From: Nonomuraea helvata
Lineage (GTDB): Bacteria; Actinomycetota; Actinomycetes; Streptosporangiales; Streptosporangiaceae
Length of the DNA stretch: 64,000 nucleotides
Direction of reading: 5' to 3'
Assembly (NCBI RefSeq): GCF_039535785.1
Contig: NZ_BAAAXV010000001.1
Location: 744,001-808,000 of the forward strand
How positions within the stretch are numbered: the stretch's first letter is position 1; the number at the start of each line of letters is the position of its first letter. The notes under the pieces were generated by a model that was not told the origin of the DNA, did no database searches, and saw only the letters and a program-made list of their open reading frames with translations. A program made the position numbers and the translations under genes. Positions 52,524 to 62,086 of this stretch are shown piece by piece.

Positions 52524-54376
52524 GCGAGCCGGCACCGACACGGCGGGAGCTGGCACGGAACGCGGTACGCGCCGCCGCGATGGTGTGGCGGTCAGCGCCG
52601 ATCCATGTCCTCGGCTACCTGGCGGTCACCCTGGTGGGCTCCGCCACGCCGGTCGCCGTGGCCTGGCTGACCAAGGCCGTGCTGGACGGGGTGGCGCGCG
52701 GGCAGACGAGCGCGCTGCTCAACCTGGCGGTGGCGATCGCCGTCGTCACCGCGGTCGCCACGGCGGTGACGCACGCCGGACATTACCTGCGCGCCGAGGT
52801 GGACCGCCGCACCGCGCTGCGCGCCAAGGAGGAGCTGTTCGCGGCGGTGTGCCGCGTCACGGGGCTGGCCCCGTTCGAGAGCCCCGCCTTCCTCGACCGG
52901 CTGCGCCTGGCCGAGCAGAGCGCGAGCAACCCGGGCAGGCTGGTGGACACCGCGCTCTCCGTCGCACGCGGCACGGTGACCGTCGCCGGGTTCGTCGGCT
53001 CCCTGGCGCTGATCAACCCCGCGTTCACCGTCGTGGTCCTGCTGTCGGCCGTACCTGCTCTGATCATCGAGCTGCGGATGTCGCGGCAGCGGGTGGCGAT
53101 GCTGTGGCGGATCGGGCCGGCCGAGCGCCGGGAGCTGTTCTACGCGCACCTGATGTCGACCGCGGATGCCGCCAAGGAGATCCGGCTCTTCGACCTCGGC
53201 GCCTTCCTGCGTCTTCGCATGCTGGCCGAGCTGCGGACCGCCAACGCCGCCCGCCGCCGGATGGACCAGCGGGAGTTCTCCGTGCAGGCGAGCCTGTCGG
53301 GCGCGTCGGCGATCGTGGCCGGCGCGGGACTGGTCTGGACGATCCTCGCGGCCGGCCGCGGGCAGCTCAGCGTCGGCGACGTGTCGATGTTCGTGGCGGC
53401 CGTCGCCGGTGTGCAGGCGGCGCTGAACGTCATGGTGTCAGCCGGCGTGATGGTGTACGAGCAGTTGCTGATGTTCCACCACCACGTCACGATCGTGACA
53501 GCCGAGCCCGGCCTGCCGGCGTCGTCCCAAGCCCGGTCGCTACCGCCCCTGCGCCGGGGCATCGAGCTACGCGACGTCTGGTTCCGCTACGGGCCGGACC
53601 ATCCGTGGATCCTGCGCGGCGTCGATCTGTTCGTCCCGAACGGCGAGACGGTCGCGCTGGTCGGCCGCAACGGCGCCGGCAAGAGCACGCTGGTGAAGCT
53701 GCTGTGCCGGTTCTACGACCCGACCCGCGGAGCGATCCTGTGGGACGGCGTGGACATCCGCGACGTGCCGCCGGAGACGCTCCGCGCCCGGATCGGCGCC
53801 GTCTTCCAGGACTTCGTGTCGTACGAGCTGACGGCGACCGACAACATCGCGGTCGGTGACCTCCCCGCCGCGCAGGACCAGACCCGGATCGAACAGGCAG
53901 CGCGGGACGCCGGCGTCCACGACACCGTCGCGGCCCTGCCGTACGGCTATCGCACCCTGCTGAGCCGCGGGTTCCCCGCCGACGAGGAAGAGGAGCAGGA
54001 GCAGGGGGTGCTGCTCTCCGGCGGGCAGTGGCAGAGGCTGGCGCTCGCCAGGGCGTTCCTGCGCCGCGACCGCGACCTGATGATCCTCGACGAGCCCAGC
54101 GCCGGCCTGGACCCGGAGGCCGAGCACGAGGTGCACAGCCAGCTTGCGAGGCTGCGGTCCGGACGCACCAGCGTGGTCATCTCCCACCGCCTCGGCGCGG
54201 TCCGTGACGCCGACCGGATCGTGGTGCTGACCGACGGCGTCGTCGCGGAGGAGGGCACGCATGCCGCGCTGCTGGCCGAGGGCGGCACGTACGCGCAGCT
54301 GTTCACCCGGCAGGCGGCCGGCTACCTGGACGACGCGGATACAGCCGCCACTGAAACGGCGGGTGCCCCGCGATGA
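52520..54376 (+). CDS. ABC exporter (permease-ATPase fusion) of the peptide locus
   Basis: A 618-residue half-transporter. Five or six membrane helices lie in about 25-325. The ATPase domain has Walker A GRNGAGKST (382-390), signature [15 protein letters not shown] and Walker B LMILDEPSAGLD. An acidic insert DEEEEQEQ (about 488-495) sits just before the signature. No N-terminal C39 peptidase domain is present, so leader cleavage must come from elsewhere, most simply the S26 peptidase that overlaps its end (54373-54376). It is the likely exporter of the cysteine-rich peptide. Confidence 0.88.
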   Translation: MSEPAPTRRELARNAVRAAAMVWRSAPIHVLGYLAVTLVGSATPVAVAWLTKAVLDGVARGQTSALLNLAVAIAVVTAVATAVTHAGHYLRAEVDRRTALRAKEELFAAVCRVTGLAPFESPAFLDRLRLAEQSASNPGRLVDTALSVARGTVTVAGFVGSLALINPAFTVVVLLSAVPALIIELRMSRQRVAMLWRIGPAERRELFYAHLMSTADAAKEIRLFDLGAFLRLRMLAELRTANAARRRMDQREFSVQASLSGASAIVAGAGLVWTILAAGRGQLSVGDVSMFVAAVAGVQAALNVMVSAGVMVYEQLLMFHHHVTIVTAEPGLPASSQARSLPPLRRGIELRDVWFRYGPDHPWILRGVDLFVPNGETVALVGRNGAGKSTLVKLLCRFYDPTRGAILWDGVDIRDVPPETLRARIGAVFQDFVSYELTATDNIAVGDLPAAQDQTRIEQAARDAGVHDTVAALPYGYRTLLSRGFPADEEEEQEQGVLLSGGQWQRLALARAFLRRDRDLMILDEPSAGLDPEAEHEVHSQLARLRSGRTSVVISHRLGAVRDADRIVVLTDGVVAEEGTHAALLAEGGTYAQLFTRQAAGYLDDADTAATETAGAPR

Positions 54377-54855
54377 TCGCCGGCCTCGCTCTCATCGCCG
54401 TCGCCGGTGTCGTCCTCACCGTCGTCCTGCTGCGCCGCCGGTACCTGGTGGTGACCGTCGAAGGGGAGAGCATGCTGCCGTCGTACCTGCCGGGCGAGCG
54501 CGTGCTCGTCCGGCGGACGCCGCCGGACTCACTGCGCGCCGGGCAGGTCGTCGTGCTCAGCGGCTTCGCCCATGCCCCGCCCGGCAAGCGCCCAAAGGAC
54601 CCGGGCGTATCGGGACGGAGCGCCATCGACCTGAGCCTGAGCCCGCGCTGGATCATCAAGCGCGTCACGGCCGTGCCGGGTGACCCGATCCCGCGCGACA
54701 CCGTCCCCGCCCTGCGCACCGCGCCGGGCACGCGGGTGCCGGCCGGGCGCCTGGTGGTGCTGGGCGACAATCCGGACCGCTCGCACGACTCCCGCCTCGC
54801 CGGGTACATGACGGCGGATCGCCTGTTCGGTGTGGTGCTGCGGAAGCTGGGATAG
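54373..54855 (+). CDS. Small S26-family signal peptidase of the peptide locus
   Basis: A 160-residue type I signal peptidase-like enzyme. One N-terminal membrane helix (about 2-20) precedes the catalytic serine S33 in VEGESMLPSY, the lysine K96 in WIIKRVTAVPGD, and the conserved GDNPDRSHDSR box (about 134-144). It is shorter than housekeeping signal peptidases, as are those dedicated to one substrate. The AxA site in the peptide leader fits its specificity. ATGA overlap with the ABC gene shows co-translation. It ends the operon. Confidence 0.9.
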   Translation: MIAGLALIAVAGVVLTVVLLRRRYLVVTVEGESMLPSYLPGERVLVRRTPPDSLRAGQVVVLSGFAHAPPGKRPKDPGVSGRSAIDLSLSPRWIIKRVTAVPGDPIPRDTVPALRTAPGTRVPAGRLVVLGDNPDRSHDSRLAGYMTADRLFGVVLRKLG

Positions 54856-54863
54856 CCGCCGGC

Positions 54864-55271
54864 TCACATGCAGTCGTCCTTCAGCAGGCGATCGAGCTTG
54901 ATGCTCAGGTCGAGCAGCTCGGACCGCACCGACTCGAACTCCTGCCCGATCTCCGAGCGCACGGTCGCGAACTCGTCGGCTATCCGTGTCGGGATGTGGT
55001 CGTCCTCGCCGGACGAGGCGACGAAGTGGGCGTTGACCTCCCGCCGGATGGCCGCGACCTCCACGTCGACGGCCGCGAACTGCTCGATCGTCTCGGTGCG
55101 CGCCGTCGCCAGCTGCGCCCTCACGGCGGCGATCTCCGCCTCCAGGCGCTTGCCGCGTTCGTTGATCTCGTGAAGGAGGTGCTGCTGACCATCGGCGCCG
55201 GTGAGCCGGCCGCACGTCTCGAGACCTTCGACACGGAGCTTCAGATCGAAAATCTCCGCTTGTACGTCCAC
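54864..55271 (-). CDS. Coiled-coil protein of unknown function
   Basis: A 135-residue soluble protein made mostly of amphipathic helix with heptad patterns (about 25-75 and 95-132), ending DLSIKLDRLLKDDCM. It has one internal cysteine and one near the C-terminus. No domain is recognised. It is convergent with the signal peptidase gene 8 bp away. The GTG start follows AAAGGT. A 12-bp palindrome lies about 66 bp upstream. Confidence 0.65.
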   Translation of the reverse strand: MDVQAEIFDLKLRVEGLETCGRLTGADGQQHLLHEINERGKRLEAEIAAVRAQLATARTETIEQFAAVDVEVAAIRREVNAHFVASSGEDDHIPTRIADEFATVRSEIGQEFESVRSELLDLSIKLDRLLKDDCM

Positions 55272-55336
55272 CCGTGAATACCTTTGCGCTTGCTGGATGG
55301 GACGCGGCGAACCTGGCCACCGTCCCCGCTTTCAGT

Positions 55337-55348
55337 AACCATATGGTT
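55337..55348. promoter_or_regulatory. Palindrome AACCATATGGTT
   Basis: Perfect 12-bp palindrome in the 142-bp gap between the coiled-coil gene and the HicB/DinB-like gene. It lies upstream of the coiled-coil gene on the minus strand, where an operator would be expected. The binder is unknown. Confidence 0.4.
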
Positions 55349-55413
55349 GCAGTCGGTGAGCTACCTTGGGCGCAGCTCGGTGAAATCGGGGTCGATTCTT
55401 TGCCTTGGCCGTG

Positions 55414-56037
55414 CTAGCGGCGGTCCTCGATCTCCCAGAGGTGGTCGATGACGTGCCAGGCCAGGCGGCGCAGCGCGTAGCGCGGCGGCCAGCCGGTGGT
55501 CCGGGGCGGCTCCCACGGACGGGACAGGACCTCGGCCAGCTCCGCTCGCATCGCGTCGCGGTCGCCGGGCGACTTGTACGGCTTGTGGCGGACGTCCACT
55601 TTCCTGGCGTAGGCGCGCTCGGCGTTCAGCACGTGGTCGACGATGCGCGACAGATCCCGCCCGCCGCCGCGGGGACCCTTGCGGAGGTCCTCCGGCGAGA
55701 GGGCGGCGGTCTCGTCGAACAGGGCCCAGGCCGCCCGCAGCAGGGCCACGCCGCGTTCCGCCTCCGCCGCCGGCAGGGGCTCCTCATCCAGGTCGGGGAC
55801 CGCGTACGGCGCGCCGAAGTCCGTCATGTCGCTGCCGGGGACCCGCGCCACCACCACCGGGTCGCCCGGCGAGAACTCCAGTCCGGCCCGCGCGGCGATC
55901 ACGCCGTAGCGGGGCTCGTACTCCATGAGCAGGTCCAGAGCGGCCTCCTCGCCCTTGGCGACGCGGCACCAGCCGGGCCAGTCGAGCGAGCAGGCGAACA
56001 CCTTCTTCGGACCGGTTTCGAGATAAACGCGGGTCAT
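55414..56037 (-). CDS. HicB-like N-terminus plus DinB-like helical domain protein
   Basis: A 207-residue protein. Residues 1-45 (MTRVYLETGPKKVFACSLDWPGWCR then GEEAALDLL) look like the HicB antitoxin beta-alpha fold. The remainder is a four-helix DinB-like domain with a histidine in RIVDHVLNAERAYARK and the pair AWHVIDHLWEIEDR at the end. Histidines at three spaced sites could form the DinB metal site. ATG 56037 is preferred over 56055. Fusions of this kind are known in actinomycetes without an assigned role. Confidence 0.72.
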   Translation of the reverse strand: MTRVYLETGPKKVFACSLDWPGWCRVAKGEEAALDLLMEYEPRYGVIAARAGLEFSPGDPVVVARVPGSDMTDFGAPYAVPDLDEEPLPAAEAERGVALLRAAWALFDETAALSPEDLRKGPRGGGRDLSRIVDHVLNAERAYARKVDVRHKPYKSPGDRDAMRAELAEVLSRPWEPPRTTGWPPRYALRRLAWHVIDHLWEIEDRR

Positions 56038-56080
56038 GGCACCCCAGCGTGCCACCCGTACCTGTCAGAACAGGTCAGGT

Positions 56081-56860
56081 TCAGATGAGGTCGATGAGGT
56101 CGGCCACCGAGTCGACCACCAGCGAGGGGCGGTAGGGGAAGCGGTCGATCTCCTCGCGCTGGGTGACGCCGGTGAGGACCAGGATCGTGTACAGGCCCGC
56201 CTCCATGCCGGAGACGATGTCGGTGTCCATGCGGTCGCCGATCATGGCGGTCGTCTCGCTGTGGCCCTCGATCTCGTTGAGGGCGCTGCGCATCATGCGG
56301 GGGTTGGGCTTGCCGACGAAGTAGGGGGCGACGCCGGTGGCCTTGGTGATGAGGGCGGCCACGGCGCCGCAGGCCGGCAACGAGCCCTCGGTGGAGGGGC
56401 CGATGGGGTCGGGGTTGGTGGCGATGAAGCGGGCGCCGCCCTCGATGAGGCGGATGGCCCGGGTGATCTGGGTGAAGCTGTAGGTGCGGGTCTCGCCGAG
56501 CACGACGTAGTCGGGGTCGAGGTCGGTGAGCACGTAGCCGACCTGGTGCAGCGCCGTCGTCAGGCCCGCCTCGCCGATCACGTACGCCGAGCCGCCCGAG
56601 CGCTGGTCGTCCAGGAACTGGGCGGTGGCCTGCGCGGAGGTCCAGATCGAGTCGGGGGGCACCTCGAGGCCCGCCCCGGCCAGGCGCACCGACAGGTCGC
56701 GCGGAGTGTAGATCGAGTTGTTCGTCAGGACCCGGAACCGCTTGCCCGACTCGCTGAGCCGTTTGATGAACTCGTCCGCCCCGGGGACCGGGCGCCCCTC
56801 GTGGACGAGGACGCCGTCCATGTCTGACAACCAGGAATCGATCCGCTTGCGCTCAGTCAC
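56081..56860 (-). CDS. HAD-IIA (NagD-like) phosphatase
   Basis: A 259-residue HAD phosphatase with C2 cap. Motif I is [12 protein letters not shown], motif II VLTNNS, and motif III/IV is GKPNPRMM followed by [17 protein letters not shown]. This layout is the NagD/4-nitrophenylphosphatase group, which cleaves small sugar phosphates or nucleotides. GTG 56860 is chosen because homology begins there; the longer frame starts at 56932 and would overlap the divergent amidohydrolase start. It is divergent from that gene. Confidence 0.88.
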   Translation of the reverse strand: MTERKRIDSWLSDMDGVLVHEGRPVPGADEFIKRLSESGKRFRVLTNNSIYTPRDLSVRLAGAGLEVPPDSIWTSAQATAQFLDDQRSGGSAYVIGEAGLTTALHQVGYVLTDLDPDYVVLGETRTYSFTQITRAIRLIEGGARFIATNPDPIGPSTEGSLPACGAVAALITKATGVAPYFVGKPNPRMMRSALNEIEGHSETTAMIGDRMDTDIVSGMEAGLYTILVLTGVTQREEIDRFPYRPSLVVDSVADLIDLI

Positions 56861-56907
56861 ACGCTCATCGTAGCGAGCGCGCCCTTTCGACTTCCCGGCC
56901 CCCACAT

Positions 56908-56918
56908 GAACAATGTTC
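56908..56918. promoter_or_regulatory. Palindrome at the divergent HAD/amidohydrolase start
   Basis: GAACA-A-TGTTC, perfect 5-bp arms, 4 nt before the amidohydrolase ATG at 56922. Short and possibly chance, but well placed to affect both promoters. Confidence 0.3.
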
Positions 56919-56921
56919 TTC

Positions 56922-58109
56922 ATGACATTCACTGAAGAAGCGCTTGATATCCGGGACGAGCTCGTCGAGCTCCGTCACTCGTTGCACACCACGCCGGAGC
57001 TGGGCCTGCACCTGCCGCGTACGCAGGAGAAGGTCCTGGCCGCGCTGGAGGGCCTGCCGCTGGAGGTCAAGACGGGCACCACGCTCAGCTCCGTCACAGC
57101 GGTGCTGAGAGGCGGCAGGCCCGGACCGGCCGTGCTGCTGCGCGGGGACATGGACGCGCTGCCCGTGGCGGAGAAGAACGACCTGTCCTACACCTCGCAG
57201 CTCCCCGGCCAGATGCACGCGTGCGGGCACGACCTGCACACCGCGATGCTGGCGGGGGCGGCGCGGCTGCTGAGCGCGCGGCGTGAAGAGCTCGCGGGTG
57301 ACGTGATCTTCATGTTCCAGCCCGGCGAGGAGGGCTACGAGGGCGCCAAGCACATGATCGGTGAGGGTGTGCTCGATGCGGCGGGCGCGCGGCCCGTGGC
57401 GGCGTACGGGATGCACGTCGTGTCCGCGATGCTGCCGCCGGGGCTGTTCGCGTCGCGGCCGGGGCCGATCATGGCGGCGGCGGACACGTTCCTCGTGACG
57501 GTCAAGGGGCGCGGCGGGCACGGCTCCAGCCCGCACCGCTCGCTCGACCCGATCCAGGCGGGCTGCGAGATGGTGACGGCGCTGCAGACCATGGTGACCA
57601 GGGGGTTCGACGTGTTCGACCCGGTGGTGGTGACGGTGGGCAGCTTCCACGGCGGGTCTGCGGACAACGTGATCCCCGACGAGGCCCGGTTCGAGGCCAC
57701 CGTGCGCACGTTCAGCAAGGACACCCGGACGAAGGTCAAGCGCCGCCTGGTGGAGGTGGTGCGGGGCATCGCGGCGGCGCATGGGCTGGAGGTCGAGGCG
57801 TCGTTCGGGATGGGCTACCCGGTGACGGTGAACAACGAGAGTGAGGCCGCGTTCGTGGGCAGGACGGCCGACGAGCTGTTCGGTCCCGGACGGTATTTCG
57901 TGTCGCCGCAGCCGGTCATGGGCTCGGAGGACTTCTCGTACGTGCTGGAGGAGGTGCCCGGCGCGTTCGTGTTCCTGGGCGCGTGCCCGCCTGACCGGGA
58001 CCCGGCCACCGCCCCCTACAACCACTCCCCCGAGGCGATCTTCGACGACTCCGTGCTGCCCGACGGAGCCGCGCTCTACGCCTCGCTCGCCCACGCCAGG
58101 CTGTCGTGA
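56922..58109 (+). CDS. M20-family metal-dependent amidohydrolase
   Basis: A 395-residue M20D enzyme of the hippuricase/N-acyl-amino-acid type. Metal ligands are in [12 protein letters not shown] (about 96-107) and the catalytic acid in [11 protein letters not shown] (about 129-139). The lid/dimerisation domain (about 180-290) opens [16 protein letters not shown], and the final ligand is in [18 protein letters not shown] 56922 is chosen; ATG 56913 is in frame. It removes acyl groups from amino acids or related amides. Its stop overlaps the start of the alcohol dehydrogenase gene (GTGA). Confidence 0.9.
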   Translation: MTFTEEALDIRDELVELRHSLHTTPELGLHLPRTQEKVLAALEGLPLEVKTGTTLSSVTAVLRGGRPGPAVLLRGDMDALPVAEKNDLSYTSQLPGQMHACGHDLHTAMLAGAARLLSARREELAGDVIFMFQPGEEGYEGAKHMIGEGVLDAAGARPVAAYGMHVVSAMLPPGLFASRPGPIMAAADTFLVTVKGRGGHGSSPHRSLDPIQAGCEMVTALQTMVTRGFDVFDPVVVTVGSFHGGSADNVIPDEARFEATVRTFSKDTRTKVKRRLVEVVRGIAAAHGLEVEASFGMGYPVTVNNESEAAFVGRTADELFGPGRYFVSPQPVMGSEDFSYVLEEVPGAFVFLGACPPDRDPATAPYNHSPEAIFDDSVLPDGAALYASLAHARLS

Positions 58110-59077
58110 CCATGCGGGCGTGGGTGGTGGCCGAGCCGGGCCCGATGGCGACGCGGCCGCTGGAGCTCGTCGAGCGGGACGTGCCCGAGCCGGGACCGGG
58201 CGAGGTCCTGGTACGGGTCGAGGCGTGCGGCGTCTGCCGCACGGACCTGCATCTGGCGGAGGGCGACCTCCAGCCGCGGCGGCCGCGGACCACGCCCGGA
58301 CACCAGGTGGTGGGACGGGTGGAGGGCACCGGCGAACGGGTGGGCGTGGCCTGGCTCCGCTCCACCTGCGGCACGTGCCGCTACTGCCTGCGGGGGACGG
58401 AGAACCTCTGCCCGCGCTCCGCTTACACGGGGTGGGACGCCGACGGCGGGTACGCCGGCTACCTCGTCGCGCCCCGCGACTACGTCTATCCCCTGCCCGA
58501 GGACGTGCCCGCCGAGCGGCTGGCGCCGCTGCTGTGCGCCGGGATCATCGGCTACCGGGCGCTGCTGCGCTGCGAGCTGCCGCCGGGCGGACGGCTGGGG
58601 ATCTACGGGTTCGGGGCCTCGGCGCACCTGACCGCGCAGGCCGCCATCGCCCAGGGAGCCGTCGTGCACGCGGTGACCAGATCCGCGGCCTCCAGGGCGC
58701 TCGCGCTCGAGCTGGGCGCCGCGTCCGCGGGCGACGTACCGCCCGAACCGCTGGACGCGGCCATCCTGTTTGCACCGGTAGGTACCCTGGTACCACCGGC
58801 GCTCGAAGCGCTCGACCGGGGCGGCACGTTGGCCGTCGCAGGAATTCATCTGACCGATGTGCCCGTTCTGAACTACGAGCGGCATCTCTTCCAGGAGCGC
58901 ACGCTGCGCAGCGTGACGGCCAACACGAGGGCCGACGGGCGGGCCTACCTGGAGCTGGCGCTGGCGCATCCGCCACGCGTGACGACGACGCTCTACCCGT
59001 GGGAAGAGGCGGACCGCGCACTCACCGATCTGGCGAACGACCAGGTCAACGGAGCGGCCGTCTTGGTGATGAGCTGA
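58106..59077 (+). CDS. Zinc-dependent alcohol dehydrogenase family protein
   Basis: A 323-residue medium-chain dehydrogenase. Catalytic zinc ligands are in [10 protein letters not shown] (about 40-49) and PGHQ (Gln in place of the usual Glu, about 64-67). The structural zinc cluster is [15 protein letters not shown]. The nucleotide-binding loop is [10 protein letters not shown]. This resembles the AdhP/AdhA branch that uses NAD(P)H with alcohols or aldehydes. GTG 58106 overlaps the preceding stop, so it is co-transcribed with the amidohydrolase. Substrate unknown. Confidence 0.88.
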   Translation: MTMRAWVVAEPGPMATRPLELVERDVPEPGPGEVLVRVEACGVCRTDLHLAEGDLQPRRPRTTPGHQVVGRVEGTGERVGVAWLRSTCGTCRYCLRGTENLCPRSAYTGWDADGGYAGYLVAPRDYVYPLPEDVPAERLAPLLCAGIIGYRALLRCELPPGGRLGIYGFGASAHLTAQAAIAQGAVVHAVTRSAASRALALELGAASAGDVPPEPLDAAILFAPVGTLVPPALEALDRGGTLAVAGIHLTDVPVLNYERHLFQERTLRSVTANTRADGRAYLELALAHPPRVTTTLYPWEEADRALTDLANDQVNGAAVLVMS

Positions 59078-59240
59078 CCGATTACTTGACGGAGCTTAGC
59101 TCCACTCCGCACACTGATGAAGGAAAGTTACATTAGCCTCACAACCACTGGAGATTATTGACGCGGGTCGGGCGCGATCGTAGTGTCCGGTCAATCCCTA
59201 CAGATCATCGACAGGTCCCGACATCTCCCCGGAGCGGCAA

Positions 59241-61064
59241 ATGAAACGACTGGCAGCGGTAGTTGCGTTGCTGGGTCTTGCCACCGCGACAGCGGCGTGC
59301 AGCGGTGGTTCCACCAACAAATCCAGTGGCTCGGGCGGCGGCGGCGGCGGGCTCTTCACCACGATCGACGTGAACAGGCCCGGCATCGACGCGAGCGGCC
59401 CGGCGAACCCGTGGGCGCCGAAGGGCAACTCCTTCATCGGCTACAACGCGATGAAGCTGGGCTGGGTCAAGAACCACCTGACCGACCCGAACCAGTTCTA
59501 CCCCGGCATCGCCGCCAGTTGGGAGATCGCTCCCGACAACTCCTCGGTCACCATCCACATCCAGCCGAACGCCAAGTGGTCCGACGGCAAGCCGGTGACG
59601 GCCGAGGACGTCAAGCTCTCGCTCGGACTGGCCTCGACCACCGGCAGCACCGCGTTCGCGATCACGCCGGGTGCGGCGGGCGTGGCGGCCGACGTCCAGG
59701 TAGTGGACGACAAGACGGTCAAGGTCTCCCAGGACATGAAGAACCCGAGCATGAAGTTCGCCCGGGGCGTCATGGACAACTGGGTCGTGCCCGCGCATGT
59801 CTGGAGCAGCCTGCTGCCCGCCGACTTCTGGGACAAGCTCAAGGCCTCCAGGAGCACCGGCGCCGAGGCCGACAAGGACCGCGAGGAGATCCTCGCCATC
59901 GGCCAGAAGGTGCTCGCCTTCGCCCCGCCGAAGGACGTCTCGGCCGGGCCCTTCACGCTCGAGCGGGTCAACCCCGGCGAGGCGCTGCTGGTCAAGAACA
60001 AGAACTTCTACAACGCCGCGCAGGTCGCGCCCGCGCAGGTGAAGTTCCTCAACTACAGCGGCAACGAGCAGATCTGGAACTACCTGAGCGCCGGCAAGCT
60101 CGACCACTCCGGCTTCGTCGCCGCTCCGACGGACGTGATGACCCGGATCAAGAACGCTCCCGGCTCCCAGCTGATCAAGGGCTTCTCGCCGGTGGCCGTC
60201 GGCCTGGCGTTCAACCAGGCGAAGAAGCCGTACGACAACGTGCACGTGCGGCGCGGCCTGGCCTACCTGATCGACCGCGACCAGGTGACCAAGGTGGCCT
60301 CGCCCGAGGGCGGCATCGCCGCCGTGACGACCTCCGGCATCCACCAGAAGCCCGCGCAGGAGTGGCTCGGCTCCGAGCTGTCGACCCTTGAGCCGTACAA
60401 GCACGACGTGGCCAAGGCGGAGGCCGAGTTCAAGCAGGCCGGTCTGCAGAAGAAGAACGGCAAGTGGACGCTGGCCGACGGCACGCCGTGGAAGTTCAGC
60501 ATGCACGCGCCGGCCGGCTTCTCCGACTGGATCTCCGCGCAGGAGAACATCAAGAGCCAGCTCATCGAGAACGGCGTGGACGCCGAGGTCGTGACCGTGG
60601 CCGACTACCCGGTCTACCTCGAGGAGATCGCGGCCGGCAAGTACGACGCCGGCTTCTGGCTGATGGCGCTCGGCCCGGCGCCGTACGACATCTTCCAGCG
60701 TCTCTACGGCGCCTCCAACGGCTGGACCAACGTCGCCGGCAAGGTCGCGCACAGCGCCCCCGGCAAGGGCGGCAACTGGATGGGCAGCGCCGAGGAGATC
60801 GACGTCCAGGGCGTCGGCAAGGTCAACCCCGGTGAGCTCACGGCCAAGCTGAACGCGGCCACCGCCGACCAGGCCAAGCCGATCATGTTGCAGCTTGCCA
60901 AGACGGCCAACCAGGACCTGCCGGCCATCCAGCTCTGGGACTACGTGAACACGCAGTTCACCAACACCAGCCGGTTCACCGGCTGGCCGGAGCAGGACAG
61001 CGACCTCCTGCGCCTGCCCGCGGGCGTCTGGATCCAACTGGGCCTGATCAAGGCGAAGCAGTAG
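59241..61064 (+). CDS. Dipeptide/oligopeptide-type ABC transporter substrate-binding lipoprotein
   Basis: A 607-residue family 5 solute-binding protein. The lipoprotein signal ends in TAAC with acylated C20, followed by a Ser/Gly linker. Typical segments are NSSVTIHIQPNAKWSDGKPVTAEDVKLSL (about 95-125) and KPYDNVHVRRGLAYLIDRDQV (about 330-350). The ligand (peptide, sugar oligomer or metal chelate) cannot be read from sequence. The 163-bp upstream region holds a weak GGAGC-TTA-GCTCC hairpin and no recognised operator. It heads a five-gene importer operon. Confidence 0.92.
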   Translation: MKRLAAVVALLGLATATAACSGGSTNKSSGSGGGGGGLFTTIDVNRPGIDASGPANPWAPKGNSFIGYNAMKLGWVKNHLTDPNQFYPGIAASWEIAPDNSSVTIHIQPNAKWSDGKPVTAEDVKLSLGLASTTGSTAFAITPGAAGVAADVQVVDDKTVKVSQDMKNPSMKFARGVMDNWVVPAHVWSSLLPADFWDKLKASRSTGAEADKDREEILAIGQKVLAFAPPKDVSAGPFTLERVNPGEALLVKNKNFYNAAQVAPAQVKFLNYSGNEQIWNYLSAGKLDHSGFVAAPTDVMTRIKNAPGSQLIKGFSPVAVGLAFNQAKKPYDNVHVRRGLAYLIDRDQVTKVASPEGGIAAVTTSGIHQKPAQEWLGSELSTLEPYKHDVAKAEAEFKQAGLQKKNGKWTLADGTPWKFSMHAPAGFSDWISAQENIKSQLIENGVDAEVVTVADYPVYLEEIAAGKYDAGFWLMALGPAPYDIFQRLYGASNGWTNVAGKVAHSAPGKGGNWMGSAEEIDVQGVGKVNPGELTAKLNAATADQAKPIMLQLAKTANQDLPAIQLWDYVNTQFTNTSRFTGWPEQDSDLLRLPAGVWIQLGLIKAKQ

Positions 61065-61075
61065 AGAAAGAACGC

Positions 61076-62086
61076 ATGGTAGCTATCGCACGACGACTCG
61101 CGGGCCACCTGGCCCGCGGGATCGTCATGATCCTCGTCGTAGCCACGATCAGCTTCTTCATCGTGAGAAGCATTCCCGGCGACCCCGTCGCCGCGAACGT
61201 GCAGAAGCTGATCCAGTCGGGCATGGACCCCCAGGCGGCCGAGCAGGCGACGCGCGTGCTGTACGGGTTCCAGCCGAAGGGCTCGCTCTGGGAGCAGTAC
61301 ACCCAGTACATGGCCGGCCTGCTCCACTTCGACCTGGGCCAGTCGGTCACCCACGCGGGCGCGCCGGTCACCCAGGTCCTGGGTGAGGCGGCCAAGTGGA
61401 CCGTCATCCCGGTGCTGGCCGGAACGCTGCTGAGCTTCCTGGTGGGCATCGTCATGGGCGTCTACGCGGCCATCAAGCGCTCGGGCAAGCTCGGCGACAT
61501 CCTGGCCATCTCGGGGTCGCTGCTGCACGGCGTGCCGCAGTACGTGCTGGGCCTGCTGCTCAGCGCGATCTTCGCGACGCTGATCCCGATCCTGCCGGCT
61601 GACGGGCCCGTGGACATCCTGTTCGAGCCCGGGTTCAACGCCGGCTACATCGGCTCGCTGGTCGAGCATGCGGTGCTGCCGGTGCTGACGTACGCGCTGG
61701 CGGCCTACGGCGGATGGATCCTGGCGATGAAGTCGAGCGTGGTGACCGTGCTCGGCGACGACTTCATCCTGGCGGCGGAGCTGCGCGGGATGAAGCGGTC
61801 GATCATCTTCAGGTACATCGCGCGCAACGCGATCCTGCCGCTCTTCACGATCCTGGCGCTCTCGCTCGGCGTGCTGCTCGGCGGTGCGGTGTTCATCGAG
61901 CGGATCTTCAACTATCCGGGACTGGGCCTGCTGCTCCTCGACAGCATCACCATGCGTGACTACGCGCTGATGGGCGGGGCGTTCCTGCTGATCACGGTCT
62001 CCATCATCGTGGCGAACATCATCGCCGACCTGTTCTACTCCGTGATCGACCCGCGGGTCCGCAGCGGCGAGGAGGTGTCGGGATGA
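61076..62086 (+). CDS. Dipeptide-type ABC transporter permease (DppB-like)
   Basis: A 336-residue permease with six membrane helices. The EAA motif region is DFILAAELRGMKRSIIFRYIARNAILP (about 223-249), and the DppB-like opening is GIVMILVVATISFFIVRSIPGDP. It starts 11 nt after the binding-protein gene and ends in ATGA overlap with the second permease. Confidence 0.92.
   Translation: MVAIARRLAGHLARGIVMILVVATISFFIVRSIPGDPVAANVQKLIQSGMDPQAAEQATRVLYGFQPKGSLWEQYTQYMAGLLHFDLGQSVTHAGAPVTQVLGEAAKWTVIPVLAGTLLSFLVGIVMGVYAAIKRSGKLGDILAISGSLLHGVPQYVLGLLLSAIFATLIPILPADGPVDILFEPGFNAGYIGSLVEHAVLPVLTYALAAYGGWILAMKSSVVTVLGDDFILAAELRGMKRSIIFRYIARNAILPLFTILALSLGVLLGGAVFIERIFNYPGLGLLLLDSITMRDYALMGGAFLLITVSIIVANIIADLFYSVIDPRVRSGEEVSG

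Noticed and set aside
59078..59240. Hairpin GGAGC-TTA-GCTCC as a riboswitch before the importer operon
   Set aside because: The stem is only 5 bp with no conserved loops; at most a weak terminator for the alcohol dehydrogenase gene.
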